Shown here: positions 44,833-53,390 of the stretch, piece after piece
How the letters are laid out: each line of letters opens with the position of its first letter
How positions within the stretch are numbered: position 1 is the stretch's first letter
NCBI RefSeq assembly: GCF_018224925.1
Contig: NZ_JAGTUF010000008.1
Span: forward strand, 1 to 64,000
Origin: Magnetospirillum sulfuroxidans
GTDB lineage: Bacteria > Pseudomonadota > Alphaproteobacteria > Rhodospirillales > Magnetospirillaceae
Length of the DNA: 64,000 nucleotides
Direction of reading: 5' to 3'
Position numbers and translations under genes: made by a program
Notes under the pieces: model-generated
Seen by the model: the letters and a program-made list of their open reading frames with translations, nothing else
Database searches by the model: none
What the model was told of the DNA's origin: nothing

Positions 44833-45231
44833 TCACTCGGGCGGGACCCGCCGTTTCGAGCGGTCGGCATTGACGGCGACGAAGTGGAACAAAGCGCTGG
44901 TCACCTTGATCTGTTCGTCGTTGTTGTCGCGGCGGACCCAGGCCTCGACGCGGACGGAAATGGACGAATTGCCGACGCGGACGACGTCGGTATAGCAACT
45001 GACCTCGTCGCCGACGAACACCGGTTCGTGAAAGGTCATGGAATCCACCGCGACCGTCACCACCAATCCCTTGGCGCGATGAAAGGCGTGGGTGCCGCCG
45101 GCCAGATCCATTTGCGCCAGCAGCCAACCGCCGAAAATCGCCCCGTGCGGGTTGGTGTCAGCGGGCATGGCGACGGTGCGGATGGACAATCGACCGCGTG
45201 GGGCGGTGCTGGTTTCGATGCTTTCACTCAT
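44833..45231 (-). CDS. Acyl-CoA thioesterase, YciA-like hotdog fold
   Basis: The 132-residue hotdog enzyme should hydrolyse acyl-CoA. It has ADTNPHGAIFGGWLLAQMDLAGGTHA, the conserved helix with the catalytic Asp, and the MTFHEPVFVGDEVSCYTDV strand pair of the YciA/BACH type. ATG at 45231 is chosen; an upstream start at 45246 is weaker. Divergent from parE. The natural substrate is unknown. Confidence 0.9.
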   Translation of the reverse strand: MSESIETSTAPRGRLSIRTVAMPADTNPHGAIFGGWLLAQMDLAGGTHAFHRAKGLVVTVAVDSMTFHEPVFVGDEVSCYTDVVRVGNSSISVRVEAWVRRDNNDEQIKVTSALFHFVAVNADRSKRRVPPE

Positions 45232-45258
45232 GGATAATCCCAACATCTTGTATCGGTT

Positions 45259-45294
45259 TTGGTCAACCTACAGCAGGCGCTTGCGCCTGACCAA
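45259..45294. promoter_or_regulatory. Nested inverted repeat before parE
   Basis: TTGGTCA (45259-45265) and TGACCAA (45288-45294) enclose AGGCGC and GCGCCT. This forms an operator-like or hairpin structure in the gap between the thioesterase gene and parE. Confidence 0.35.
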
Positions 45295-45315
45295 TGCTCT
45301 CCTATAATGCCCGCC

Positions 45316-47307
45316 ATGTCAGACCTGTTCCAGCAACTCGCCCCCAAGGGGACCGAATACTCCGCCAAGGACATCGAAGTCCTTGAGGGGCTCGAGCCCG
45401 TTCGTCGCCGCCCCGGTATGTATATCGGCGGCACCGACGACCGTGCGCTTCACCATCTGGTCGCCGAGGTGCTGGACAATTCCATGGACGAGGCGGTGGC
45501 CGGCCATGCCAGTTGGATCGAACTGGAACTCGACGTTTCCGGCCATGCCACCATACGGGATAACGGCCGTGGCATTCCGGTCGACCCGCATCCCAAGTTT
45601 CCCGACAAAAGCGCGTTGGAAGTCATTTTGACCACCCTGCATTCCGGCGGCAAGTTCGGCGGCGACGCCTATAAGGTGTCGGGCGGTCTGCATGGCGTCG
45701 GTGTCTCGGTGGTCAACGCGCTGTCGGATTCCTTGGTGGTCGAGGTCGCCCGCGACCGGCAATTGTGGCGCCAAAGCTTTTCCAAGGGCGCGCCCTTGGG
45801 GCCGGCGACCTTGGTCGGCTCGGTGCAGAACCGGCGCGGCACCGCGGTGCGGTTTCATCCTGACCCGGAAATCTTCGGTGATCGCGCCCGGCTCAAGGCC
45901 CGCACGCTGTACCGCATGGCCCGCTCCAAGGCTTATCTGTTCCGGGGCGTGCAAATCCGCTGGAAATGCGACCCGCTGCTGATTGATGACGGCGACGACA
46001 TTCCGGCCGAAGATACCTTGCACTTCCCCAACGGTTTGGCTGACTTCCTTGCCGCCGTCCTGAATGGCCGGCCCTTGGTGACGCGCGGCTATTTCGCCGG
46101 CACGGCTCCGTTGGCCGACGACATGGGGCAGGTGGAATGGGCGGTGGCTTGGCCCGATGATGACGAGGACGGCTTCGTCAACACCTATTGCAACACGGTG
46201 CCGACCCCCGATGGCGGCACCCATGAAGCCGGTCTGCGCAATGCCCTGACCAAGGGCTTGCGCGGCTATGGCGATCTGCTGGCCAATAAAAAGGCGGCGC
46301 AGGTGACGGCGGAAGACGTCATGGGCGGCGCCTGCGTGTTGGTGTCGCTGTTCTTGCGCGATCCGCAATTCCAGGGCCAGACCAAGGAAAAGCTGGTCAG
46401 CACCGAAGCGACGCGGTTGGTGGAAAACGCCATCAAGGACCATTTCGATCACTGGTTGTCGGCCGACCCCGAATCGGGCAAGGCGCTGATGGCGCGGTTG
46501 ATCGAAAAGGCCGAGGAACGGCTGCGCAAGAAGGTGGCCAAGGAAACCAGCCGCAAGACGGCGACGAAAAAGCTGCGCTTGCCCGGCAAGCTGGCCGATT
46601 GTTCGCGTCAACTCAATGTCGGCACCGAATTGTTTCTGGTCGAGGGTGATTCGGCCGGCGGTTCAGCCAAGCAGGGCCGCAACCGCGAGACCCAGGCGAT
46701 CTTGCCGCTGAAGGGCAAGATCTTGAACGTCGCCTCGGCCAGCGCCGACAAGCTGCGGGCCAACCAGGAAATCAAGGATCTGATGGAGGCCTTGGGCTGC
46801 GGCAGCCGCGAGTTCTTCGACGCCGACAAGCTGCGCTATGAACGCATCATCATCATGACCGATGCCGACGTCGATGGCGCCCATATCGCCAGCCTGCTGA
46901 TGACCTTCTTTTATCAGGAAATGCCCGAGCTGATCCGCTCTGGGCATCTGTATCTGGCCATGCCGCCCTTGTATCGTCTGGCTCATGGCCAGACCGTCAC
47001 CTATGCCCGTGACGACGCCCACAAGGACGAGTTGATGAAGACGCTGTTCGCCGGCAAAAAGAACATCGAAATCAGCCGCTTCAAAGGCTTGGGCGAGATG
47101 CCGCCGGCGCAGCTCAAGGAAACGACCATGAACCCGGCAAGGCGGACGCTGATCCGCGTCACCATCCCCGCCGGCCGCACCGAGGAAGACCTGGAAGAAG
47201 CCAAGGACGTGGCTAATCTGGTGGAAACCCTGATGGGCAAAAAGCCGGAATTGCGGTTTCACTACATCCAAAAGCACGCCAAGTTCGCCCGCGATCTCGA
47301 CGTTTAG
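45316..47307 (+). CDS. parE: DNA topoisomerase IV subunit B
   Basis: The 663-residue ATPase subunit of topoisomerase IV separates daughter chromosomes. It shows the GHKL ATP site (EVLDNSMDEAVAG, DNGRGIP, GGLHGVGVSVVNALS) and the TOPRIM part (LVEGDSAGGSAKQGRNRETQAILPLKGKILNV, then IIIMTDADVDGAHIASLLMTF). YLAMPPLYRL and the sequence near FFDADKLRYERIII fit ParE better than GyrB. ATG at 45307 or 45316 is the likely start; the longer open frame is not. Confidence 0.95.
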   Translation: MSDLFQQLAPKGTEYSAKDIEVLEGLEPVRRRPGMYIGGTDDRALHHLVAEVLDNSMDEAVAGHASWIELELDVSGHATIRDNGRGIPVDPHPKFPDKSALEVILTTLHSGGKFGGDAYKVSGGLHGVGVSVVNALSDSLVVEVARDRQLWRQSFSKGAPLGPATLVGSVQNRRGTAVRFHPDPEIFGDRARLKARTLYRMARSKAYLFRGVQIRWKCDPLLIDDGDDIPAEDTLHFPNGLADFLAAVLNGRPLVTRGYFAGTAPLADDMGQVEWAVAWPDDDEDGFVNTYCNTVPTPDGGTHEAGLRNALTKGLRGYGDLLANKKAAQVTAEDVMGGACVLVSLFLRDPQFQGQTKEKLVSTEATRLVENAIKDHFDHWLSADPESGKALMARLIEKAEERLRKKVAKETSRKTATKKLRLPGKLADCSRQLNVGTELFLVEGDSAGGSAKQGRNRETQAILPLKGKILNVASASADKLRANQEIKDLMEALGCGSREFFDADKLRYERIIIMTDADVDGAHIASLLMTFFYQEMPELIRSGHLYLAMPPLYRLAHGQTVTYARDDAHKDELMKTLFAGKKNIEISRFKGLGEMPPAQLKETTMNPARRTLIRVTIPAGRTEEDLEEAKDVANLVETLMGKKPELRFHYIQKHAKFARDLDV

Positions 47308-47351
47308 CTGGCTGCACCGCGCCCGGCTGGGCGCGGTGGTTTTCTCATTGT

Positions 47352-48599
47352 TTACACTGTCACATTGGCCAGGGCTGAGTTCAGCGGCACGATCTCGGGA
47401 TCATCGACGCCATAGGGTTGCGGCGGCAGGAAATCCAGCTTCACATTGGGTTGGAAAATCAGACAATGGGTCGATCCGCCATATTGGAAATAGCCGATTT
47501 CGTCGCCCTTATCGAGTTTCTGGCCGATCTTGACCTCGAAGACGCATGACGAAATTTCCGCCATGCCGACGAAGATGCAGCCAACCTTGCCCAAAACCGG
47601 ATGGCCGGTGTCGATGACCATCACCGCGCGGGTGGCGACCGCGGTGATGAAGCCTTGGGAATTGTTGGGGCCGGCGGGGTCCAGCCCCTCGGACGGCGCA
47701 TCGGCGTAATAGGTGCCGGGAACGATATAGGCGTCGGTGACCGTGCCGGCCACCGGGGCGTGCCAGCGATGGTAATTATACGCCGACAAAAAGGCCTGAT
47801 AGACGGTGCCGCCGGCGAATAAATCGGCCAGGTCGCTGCGGTCGGCGGAAAACATGTCGCCAAGGGAATAAGGCTGGGCCTTGATCCAGAACTTGTCTTG
47901 CATTTTCACGCCGGTCTGGAGGGCATAGGGGCCGGATTCGCAGGCGGCGGTGACCACCAGGGGGTTGTCGGGGCTCGCCACCGGGCGTTGTCCCGGCTTG
48001 AACTGACGGGTGAAGAAGTCGTTCCACGAGCCATAGCCCCAATGGGGCTGATCTGGGTCGCAAATGAACTCGCTCATGTTGACCTTGGTGGCGGCGGTGG
48101 AACTGAACCAGCCCTTGGGATTTTCGGTGTTCAGGTAGGTGCGGGAATTGGGGCCGGAGAGAAAGGCGCTCCAATAGTTAAGCACGTCGCGCAGTTTCTC
48201 GTTGATGGCCGGAAACTGGAAAAAGGCAAAGCCCGACGGCATGCACATGGGCCAGTCCAGCAACGCATTGAGCGGGCAGCCGACCAGTTCCGAGGTGGAA
48301 AACGGCGGGGCGTAGTGCATGACCGCATTGATGCGGTGCATCAACCCGTCAATGTCGGCATAGCCGAGCTTGTAGCCGGCGGCGCGGGCCTGTTCGATGG
48401 CCTGGGTCAGATGCATGCGGTAGAGCGGTTCATCCATGATGCAGTCGTACAGGGCCAGGACCGGACGCACCAACGGCCGTCCGGGATGGGCGACGACTTC
48501 GGCCTCGATTTCGGCGCGAAAGGCGGACAAGACCGCTTCATCGGAGGGTAGCCAGCCGCCGGGACGGGATTTCGAGATGATCTTGACGGCTTCGTTCAT
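47352..48599 (-). CDS. Phosphatidylserine decarboxylase-family enzyme, PsiD-like
   Basis: The 415-residue pyruvoyl-type decarboxylase has a C-terminal PSD domain with the self-cleavage motif GGST at about 374-377. Ser376 would become the pyruvoyl group. The first 150 residues (WLPSDEAVLSAFRAEIEAEVV and LYDCIMDEPLYRMHLTQAI) form the extra domain found in fungal PsiD-type tryptophan decarboxylases and related enzymes. Bacterial membrane PSDs are shorter and lack it. No signal or membrane segment is seen. It may decarboxylate an amino acid such as tryptophan and not phosphatidylserine. GGAG before the ATG at 48599 sets the start. Confidence 0.8.
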   Translation of the reverse strand: MNEAVKIISKSRPGGWLPSDEAVLSAFRAEIEAEVVAHPGRPLVRPVLALYDCIMDEPLYRMHLTQAIEQARAAGYKLGYADIDGLMHRINAVMHYAPPFSTSELVGCPLNALLDWPMCMPSGFAFFQFPAINEKLRDVLNYWSAFLSGPNSRTYLNTENPKGWFSSTAATKVNMSEFICDPDQPHWGYGSWNDFFTRQFKPGQRPVASPDNPLVVTAACESGPYALQTGVKMQDKFWIKAQPYSLGDMFSADRSDLADLFAGGTVYQAFLSAYNYHRWHAPVAGTVTDAYIVPGTYYADAPSEGLDPAGPNNSQGFITAVATRAVMVIDTGHPVLGKVGCIFVGMAEISSCVFEVKIGQKLDKGDEIGYFQYGGSTHCLIFQPNVKLDFLPPQPYGVDDPEIVPLNSALANVTV

Positions 48600-48734
48600 G
48601 CTTGGTCTCCACCCATGAGATGACTTTGCCGTCTTTGGCGGCAATCGGTGGAGGCAGGATGGCATAAAAAGGATCGCTTCGTAAAACGTGTAATTGTGAC
48701 GTTTTGTCGCCCTCAAAGGTTATTCGGTTTCCGT

Positions 48735-48763
48735 AAAAAAAGCCCCGGTCGATGCCGGGGCTT
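48735..48763 (-). terminator. Terminator of the small His-rich membrane protein gene
   Basis: On the minus strand AGCCCCGG, a 6-base loop and CCGGGGCT are followed by a T run, directly behind the 46-residue gene at 48785. Confidence 0.9.
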
Positions 48764-48784
48764 TGCTGTGGGCGCCAACCGCGT

Positions 48785-48925
48785 TTAGTGGTGGCCGTGG
48801 CCGCCATGGCTGTCATGTCCGTGACCATCCGCGGCCGCCTTGCCCGAACCGACGGCCATCAGCAGGCCATAGACGGCGACGGACGCGACGATCAGGACGA
48901 TGACCCCTTGCAGCACACCGGACAT
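48785..48925 (-). CDS. Small membrane protein with His-rich tail (46 aa)
   Basis: The 46-residue protein begins MSGVLQGVIVLIVASVAVYG, a single membrane helix. It ends in a tail with eight histidines (DGHGHDSHGGHGHH), which could bind a transition metal. GGAG lies 8 bases before the ATG, and strong terminators lie on both sides, so it is its own short transcript. It stands just behind ccoG, a cytochrome oxidase assembly gene, so a role in copper or metal handling is possible but inferred. Confidence 0.75.
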   Translation of the reverse strand: MSGVLQGVIVLIVASVAVYGLLMAVGSGKAAADGHGHDSHGGHGHH

Positions 48926-49112
48926 GACGGTTCTCCATTGAATTGATTGCGGCAAAGCTCGCATGGGCTCTGGGGCAAAGTCAACCGGCTACTCCGCCGC
49001 CAAGGCACAAAACGGGGGGGGTTCCCCCGGCTCTGGCGTCATCAGTCCGCTTGAACGCCAGATAATGGCAATCGAGCCATCGGCGTGCGCATGTGGCTCA
49101 AAAATCAGGCAA

Positions 49113-49148
49113 TAAAAAGCCCCGGAAGGATTGGGTCCTTCCGGGGCT
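49113..49148 (-). terminator. Terminator of ccoG
   Basis: On the minus strand AGCCCCGGAAGGA, a short loop and TCCTTCCGGGGCT are followed by TTTTT, 13 bases behind the ccoG stop. Confidence 0.92.
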
Positions 49149-49160
49149 GATGCTTGAGGA

Positions 49161-50627
49161 TTATTTTTCCGGTCCGGCGAACAATGTCTTGCTGCGGATC
49201 GGCTTTTCGCTCTTTCCCTGTTCGGTCAGAACAAAGGTGACGTCGGTGCTGCGCCCCTTTAGGGCACTTTCCGGGGCGTTGACGAAGATGCGGAAGGTGC
49301 TGACCTGGTCCTTTTCCACTTGGAATTCCAATTCGGTCGCGCCGGATTTTCCGCCGACCACTTCCAAGGTGGCGTCGGCCAAGCCTTCGGTCTTCAAGAC
49401 ATAGGTGCGGTCTTCGCGCACCATGTTGAGGACCTTGTAAGCATAGCCATTGCGGACCGAGCCATCGGACATCTGGACAAAAAGCGGGGTGCGTTCGTGC
49501 AGCACGTTGACTTCGGTGGTCGAGCGGGTCAGCAACGAAGTCAGCATGACGCCGCCGACGATGGCCAGCAGGCCGGCGTACAGCAAGGTGCGGGCGCGGA
49601 TCGGCTTGATCCCCTGTGCGGGTTTGCCGGCTTCGCGGGCTTCCAGGTTGACGGCGGAATCATAGCTGATCAGGCCGCGCGGCAAACCGAACTTGTCCAT
49701 GATCTGGTCGCAGGCGTCAATGCAGACGCCACAGCCGATACAGGCCAATTGATTGCCAAAGCGAATGTCGACGCCGGTGGGGCACGATTGCACGCACATC
49801 TTGCAATCGACGCAATGGCCGCGCTGGTCGAAATTGCGGTCCTTGGGCGCCGGGGCGCGGGGCTCGCCGCGCCAGGCTTCGTAGCTGACGATCAGCGAAT
49901 GTTCATCGAACATGGCCGCCTGAAAGCGGGAATAGGGGCACATGTAAACGCAGACGCGTTCGCGGGCGAATCCCCCCAACAGGAAGCAAAAGCCGCCGAT
50001 GATCAGAATGAACAGATAAACCGAGAACGGCGCCTGGGCGGTGAAGATGTCTTTCAACATCTGGAAGGCGTCGCCGAACCATAAGGTGACGCCGATCCCG
50101 CAGGCGGCCGATACGGCCGCCCAAGCGGTGACGACTACCGTCTTCTTCGCCAGCTTCTTGGCGCTGAGGGGGGCGCGTTCAAAGGCGATGCGGGTCGTGC
50201 GTTCGCCGATCACCCAGCGTTCGATGTTTTGGAACAGATCCGTGTACACCGTCTGCCAGCACAGGAACCCGCACCAGACGCGGCCGGCCAGGGCGCTCAT
50301 CAGGAACAGGGAAATGGCGGCGATCAACAGCAAGCCGGTGACGTAATAGACTTCCTGCGGCCAAATCTCGATATCGAAGAAATAAGCCCGCCGTCCGGCC
50401 ATATCGACCAAGATGGCCTGACCCGGCGCGTCAGGACCACGATCCCAGCGCAAGAACGGCCCCAGGTGCCACCATGCCAGCAAGATGGCCATGGCCCACC
50501 ATTTGAGGGTGCGGAACAACCCGGTGACGCCGCGAGGCACCGCTTGGCCGTTTTCGCGATAAAAAGGAACCTCGCCCTTGGTGGGCTGGCGTTCGGTAAT
50601 CTGATCGGGGTCGATGGTCGCGTTCAT
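49161..50627 (-). CDS. ccoG: Cytochrome c oxidase accessory protein CcoG (FixG/RdxA)
   Basis: The 488-residue membrane iron-sulfur protein reduces copper for assembly of the cbb3-type oxidase. It has several membrane helices in the first 250 residues (FLCWQTVYTDLF). Two 4Fe-4S motifs follow (CVDCKMCVQSCP and CIGCGVCIDACD), with a further C-type motif at VCVYMCPYSRFQ. A C-terminal periplasmic Ig-like domain comes after another helix. No ccoNOQP genes are nearby. A short operator-like palindrome lies upstream. Confidence 0.96.
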   Translation of the reverse strand: MNATIDPDQITERQPTKGEVPFYRENGQAVPRGVTGLFRTLKWWAMAILLAWWHLGPFLRWDRGPDAPGQAILVDMAGRRAYFFDIEIWPQEVYYVTGLLLIAAISLFLMSALAGRVWCGFLCWQTVYTDLFQNIERWVIGERTTRIAFERAPLSAKKLAKKTVVVTAWAAVSAACGIGVTLWFGDAFQMLKDIFTAQAPFSVYLFILIIGGFCFLLGGFARERVCVYMCPYSRFQAAMFDEHSLIVSYEAWRGEPRAPAPKDRNFDQRGHCVDCKMCVQSCPTGVDIRFGNQLACIGCGVCIDACDQIMDKFGLPRGLISYDSAVNLEAREAGKPAQGIKPIRARTLLYAGLLAIVGGVMLTSLLTRSTTEVNVLHERTPLFVQMSDGSVRNGYAYKVLNMVREDRTYVLKTEGLADATLEVVGGKSGATELEFQVEKDQVSTFRIFVNAPESALKGRSTDVTFVLTEQGKSEKPIRSKTLFAGPEK

Positions 50628-50684
50628 GACTGCTTCAATCCTCCTGTCCCGAACCCAGGTTTAGCTGAGGCTTAACCACTTTTC

Positions 50685-50700
50685 AGTGACATTTGTCACT
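50685..50700. promoter_or_regulatory. Palindromic operator-like site between ccoG and the GNAT gene
   Basis: AGTGAC-ATTT-GTCACT forms a perfect inverted repeat in the divergent gap. The TGAC/GTCA halves could suit a Crp/Fnr-family protein; one such gene lies at 51749. The match is not to the classical FNR box. Confidence 0.4.
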
Positions 50701-50728
50701 AACAGCTATGCATGAATGGAGGGGCTCG

Positions 50729-51268
50729 GTGCGGACCGAACACTTAACATTACGTCCCTGGCGGCCCGACGACTTGGCCGCCTTTCGTTTCATCAACGCC
50801 GACAGCGAGGTCATGGCCCTGATGCCGTCCCCCTTGGATGCCCAGCAAAGCGATGCCCAGGCGCTTCGGATCATGGACGACATCGCCACCCGCGGCTGGG
50901 GTTTATGGGCGGTCGAGGTTCCGGGGGAAGCCGATTTTATCGGCTATGTCGGCTTGAACGAGCCGGCTTCGCTCATGCCGTTCCAGACAAAAGGGGGGCA
51001 GTGCGTGGAAATGGCTTGGCGGCTGGCCCGACCCTATTGGGGCCGGGGCTATGCCAGCGAGGCGGCGCGGGCCGCCTTGGATTTCGGCTTTAGCAAAGTT
51101 GGTCTGGCCGAGATCGTCGCTTACACCGTGCCGCATAATCACCGCTCCCGCAAGGTGATGGAACGTATCGGCATGGTGCGTGACGAACAGGGCGATTTCG
51201 ATCATCCGATCTTGGCGGCCGGCCATCCGTTGCGCCGGCATGTGCTGTATCGCAAGGGGCGGCCATGA
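50729..51268 (+). CDS. RimJ/RimL-type GNAT acetyltransferase
   Basis: The protein of about 179 residues has the GNAT fold of the RimJ/RimL group: LTLRPWRPDDLAAFRFIN at the start, MAWRLARPYWGRGYASEAARAALDFGF (acetyl-CoA site), and VPHNHRSRKVMERIGM near the end. It is likely to modify a protein N-terminus or a small molecule. GTG at 50729 is preferred because GGAGGGG precedes it; ATG at 50708 is an alternative. It overlaps the next gene by 4 bases. Confidence 0.87.
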   Translation: MRTEHLTLRPWRPDDLAAFRFINADSEVMALMPSPLDAQQSDAQALRIMDDIATRGWGLWAVEVPGEADFIGYVGLNEPASLMPFQTKGGQCVEMAWRLARPYWGRGYASEAARAALDFGFSKVGLAEIVAYTVPHNHRSRKVMERIGMVRDEQGDFDHPILAAGHPLRRHVLYRKGRP

Positions 51269-51711
51269 CCCGCATTTTCATCGACGGCGACGCTTGCCCG
51301 GTCAAGGAAGAGGTTTTGCGGGTGGCGGCGCGCCATGATCTTCCCGTGATTATCGTCGCCAATAGTTGGCATCGCATTGATCATTATCTGGTTGAGCAGG
51401 TGGTGGTGGCCGAAGGCGCCGACGCCGCCGACGATGTCATCGCCGAGCGTTGCCAGGATGGCGACGTGGTGGTGACCGCCGATATTCCCTTGGCCGCCCG
51501 TTGTCTGGCCAAGGGAGCCTTGCCGCTGGATTCCCGTGGCCGGCCGTTTCAAGAAGCCAATATGGGCATGCAACTGGCCATGCGCGATCTGATGAAGGAT
51601 TTGCGTGAACGTGGCGAGGTGACCGGCGGTCCGTCAGGATTTACCAAACAGGACCGCTCGCGCTTTCTTGATGGCCTTGAGCGGCTGGTGCAAGCGGCCA
51701 GGAAACGCTAG
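51265..51711 (+). CDS. YaiI/YqxD-family protein (UPF0178)
   Basis: The 148-residue PIN-like protein of the YaiI/YqxD family has IFIDGDACPVKEEVLRVA at the start and VTADIPLAARCLAKGA in the middle. The acidic residues of this fold are in place (DGDACP, DVIAE, TADIP), which hints at a metal-dependent nuclease, though function is unproven. ATGA overlap with the acetyltransferase gene suggests coupling. Confidence 0.92.
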   Translation: MTRIFIDGDACPVKEEVLRVAARHDLPVIIVANSWHRIDHYLVEQVVVAEGADAADDVIAERCQDGDVVVTADIPLAARCLAKGALPLDSRGRPFQEANMGMQLAMRDLMKDLRERGEVTGGPSGFTKQDRSRFLDGLERLVQAARKR

Positions 51712-51748
51712 TGTATGAATTAACTCTAATATGATGGAGGTTTAGGCA

Positions 51749-52456
51749 ATGCGCCGCACCCAGATCGAAGCCGCATGGTTGGGAAAGGCCGAATGTCGCA
51801 ATTGCGGCATCCGTGATCTGGTGCTGTTCGCCGATTTGCAGGAAGCTGATTTCCAGCTGATCCACCAGCCGGTGGAGGAATTGATGCTGGATTCGGGGGC
51901 GACTTTGTATCGCCCCGGCGACGATGGCGCCGCCGCCTTCACCATTCGCAGCGGCTTGGTCAAGCTGGTGCAATACCTGCCCGATGGCAACCGCCGCATC
52001 GTCAGATTGCTGCGGGCGGGGGCGGTGGCCGGGTTGGAGGTGTTGGCGGGGCGGTCCTACGAGCATGCGGCCGAGGTGTTGCAACCGGCTTTGGTTTGCC
52101 GCCTGCCGCGCGAAGTGGTAGAGCGGCTGAACCAGGAAACCCCGCGCCTGCACCGTCAGTTGATGAACAAGTGGAGCGAATCGCTGCGCTTGGCCGATGA
52201 GTGGCTGACCGAGTTGAATACCGGAACGTCGCGCCAGCGCATGGCCCGGCTGTTCCTGCATTTGGCTTCCCTGGACGAGGATGGGCTGTGCCGCATGCTG
52301 GTGCGCGAGGATGTGGGGGCGATCTTGTCGCTGACCACCGAAACTTCCAGCCGGACGGTGGCCGAGTTCAAACGCCTGGGGGTGGTGCGTGAAATCCGCC
52401 CGAACACGTTCCAGCTTGAGGCTGAAGCGTTGGAAAAAATCGCTGTCGATGGCTGA
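51749..52456 (+). CDS. Crp/Fnr-family transcription regulator
   Basis: The 235-residue regulator has a cyclic-nucleotide-like beta barrel (about 40-130), a dimer helix and a C-terminal helix-turn-helix (REDVGAILSLTTETSSRTVAEFKRLGVV). It opens with a Cys pair (CRNCGIRDLVLFADL) like FNR, but the other conserved cluster cysteines are not in place, so an FNR-like iron-sulfur cluster is unlikely. GGAGG lies before the ATG. It may act at the palindrome upstream of ccoG. Confidence 0.9.
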   Translation: MRRTQIEAAWLGKAECRNCGIRDLVLFADLQEADFQLIHQPVEELMLDSGATLYRPGDDGAAAFTIRSGLVKLVQYLPDGNRRIVRLLRAGAVAGLEVLAGRSYEHAAEVLQPALVCRLPREVVERLNQETPRLHRQLMNKWSESLRLADEWLTELNTGTSRQRMARLFLHLASLDEDGLCRMLVREDVGAILSLTTETSSRTVAEFKRLGVVREIRPNTFQLEAEALEKIAVDG

Positions 52457-53026
52457 TCACAACGGCAATCCCACCAATTGGCCGCGCAACGCCGCGACAT
52501 CGTCGCGCACGTCAGGCAGGTGGGGGTTGTAGCGCAGCGCGGTTTCGAACGCCCGCAGCGCCGCTTGTTTGCGATCCAGATCCAGCATAATCAAACCCAG
52601 CCCGGCCCAGGCCCCGAAATGGCGGGGCTCCAGCGTCAAGGTCATGGCGATATCGGCAAGGGCGGCGGAAAAATCGTCTTGGGCATAATGGGCGGTGGCC
52701 CGCAAATTCCAGCCCGCCACCAGATCGGGGGCCAGAACCACCACCTGATCCAAGGCGCCGATGGCGGCGTCAATGGCGCCGGCATGCAGGGCGGCAATGG
52801 CCTGGGTCATCATCTTGTCCACTTCGGCGCGTTCGCTCCGCGCCCAGACTTGACGGATGGTCGCCTCGATCACGCGGGCTTCGACGGTATTGGTGGTGAC
52901 GTGCAGGCGTTCGAACAAAATGTCCAGGCTGTCTTGGCGATCAACCCGCTCCACCGGTTTTGGCGAGCAGCCCATCACCGTGCCCAGCAGGATAATCGCT
53001 AACAGTGAGCCAACAATGCGTCCCAT
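52457..53026 (-). CDS. TPR-containing lipoprotein
   Basis: The protein of about 189 residues has a lipoprotein signal (LLGTVMGCSPKP, lipidated Cys near residue 19). At least three TPR-like helix pairs follow (AIAALHAGAIDAAIGALDQVVVLAP, ATAHYAQDDFSAALADIAMTLTLEP, GLIMLDLDRKQAALRAFETALRYNP). It is likely a membrane-anchored scaffold in the periplasm. ATG at 53026 is chosen over one 48 bases upstream to place the signal at the N-terminus. Confidence 0.82.
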   Translation of the reverse strand: MGRIVGSLLAIILLGTVMGCSPKPVERVDRQDSLDILFERLHVTTNTVEARVIEATIRQVWARSERAEVDKMMTQAIAALHAGAIDAAIGALDQVVVLAPDLVAGWNLRATAHYAQDDFSAALADIAMTLTLEPRHFGAWAGLGLIMLDLDRKQAALRAFETALRYNPHLPDVRDDVAALRGQLVGLPL

Positions 53027-53070
53027 GGAAGGGATGTGGTCATGGCGGCGTAGCTTGCCAAGCCCCCAAA

Positions 53071-53110
53071 ACAAAACCGCGCCCCCGATAACGGGGACGC
53101 GGTTTGTTGT
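53071..53110 (-). terminator. Terminator of rpmJ
   Basis: On the minus strand ACCGCGTCCCCG and CGGGGGCGCGGT form a hairpin followed by TTTTG, 19 bases behind rpmJ. Confidence 0.85.
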
Positions 53111-53128
53111 ACGGTTCGACCAAGCTGA

Positions 53129-53254
53129 TCAGCCCTGGCGAGCCTTGAAGCGGGGGTTCGTCTTGTTGATGACGAAAACACGGCCCTTGCGGCGAACGAT
53201 GCGGCAGTTCTTGTCGCGCAGCTTGGCCGACTTGAGCGAATTGCGAATCTTCAT
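53129..53254 (-). CDS. rpmJ: 50S ribosomal protein L36
   Basis: The 41-residue basic protein [20 protein letters not shown]... continues with [21 protein letters not shown]. This is the longer, zinc-ligand-poor form of L36 seen in many proteobacteria: only one Cys remains. It binds 23S rRNA in the large subunit. AGGGAAG lies upstream of the ATG. Its own terminator follows. Confidence 0.95.
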   Translation of the reverse strand: MKIRNSLKSAKLRDKNCRIVRRKGRVFVINKTNPRFKARQG

Positions 53255-53390
53255 ATCCAACTTCCCTAACACTTAGGTCGCGAATGGTCAAGTCCGGGTG
53301 CGCGACCGGAGGCGGCGAAAATACGGAAACCCCCATAGGCTGTCAACCCATTGATGGATTTTTTCTGTCGGCCCGTTTATCTATGGTGCC

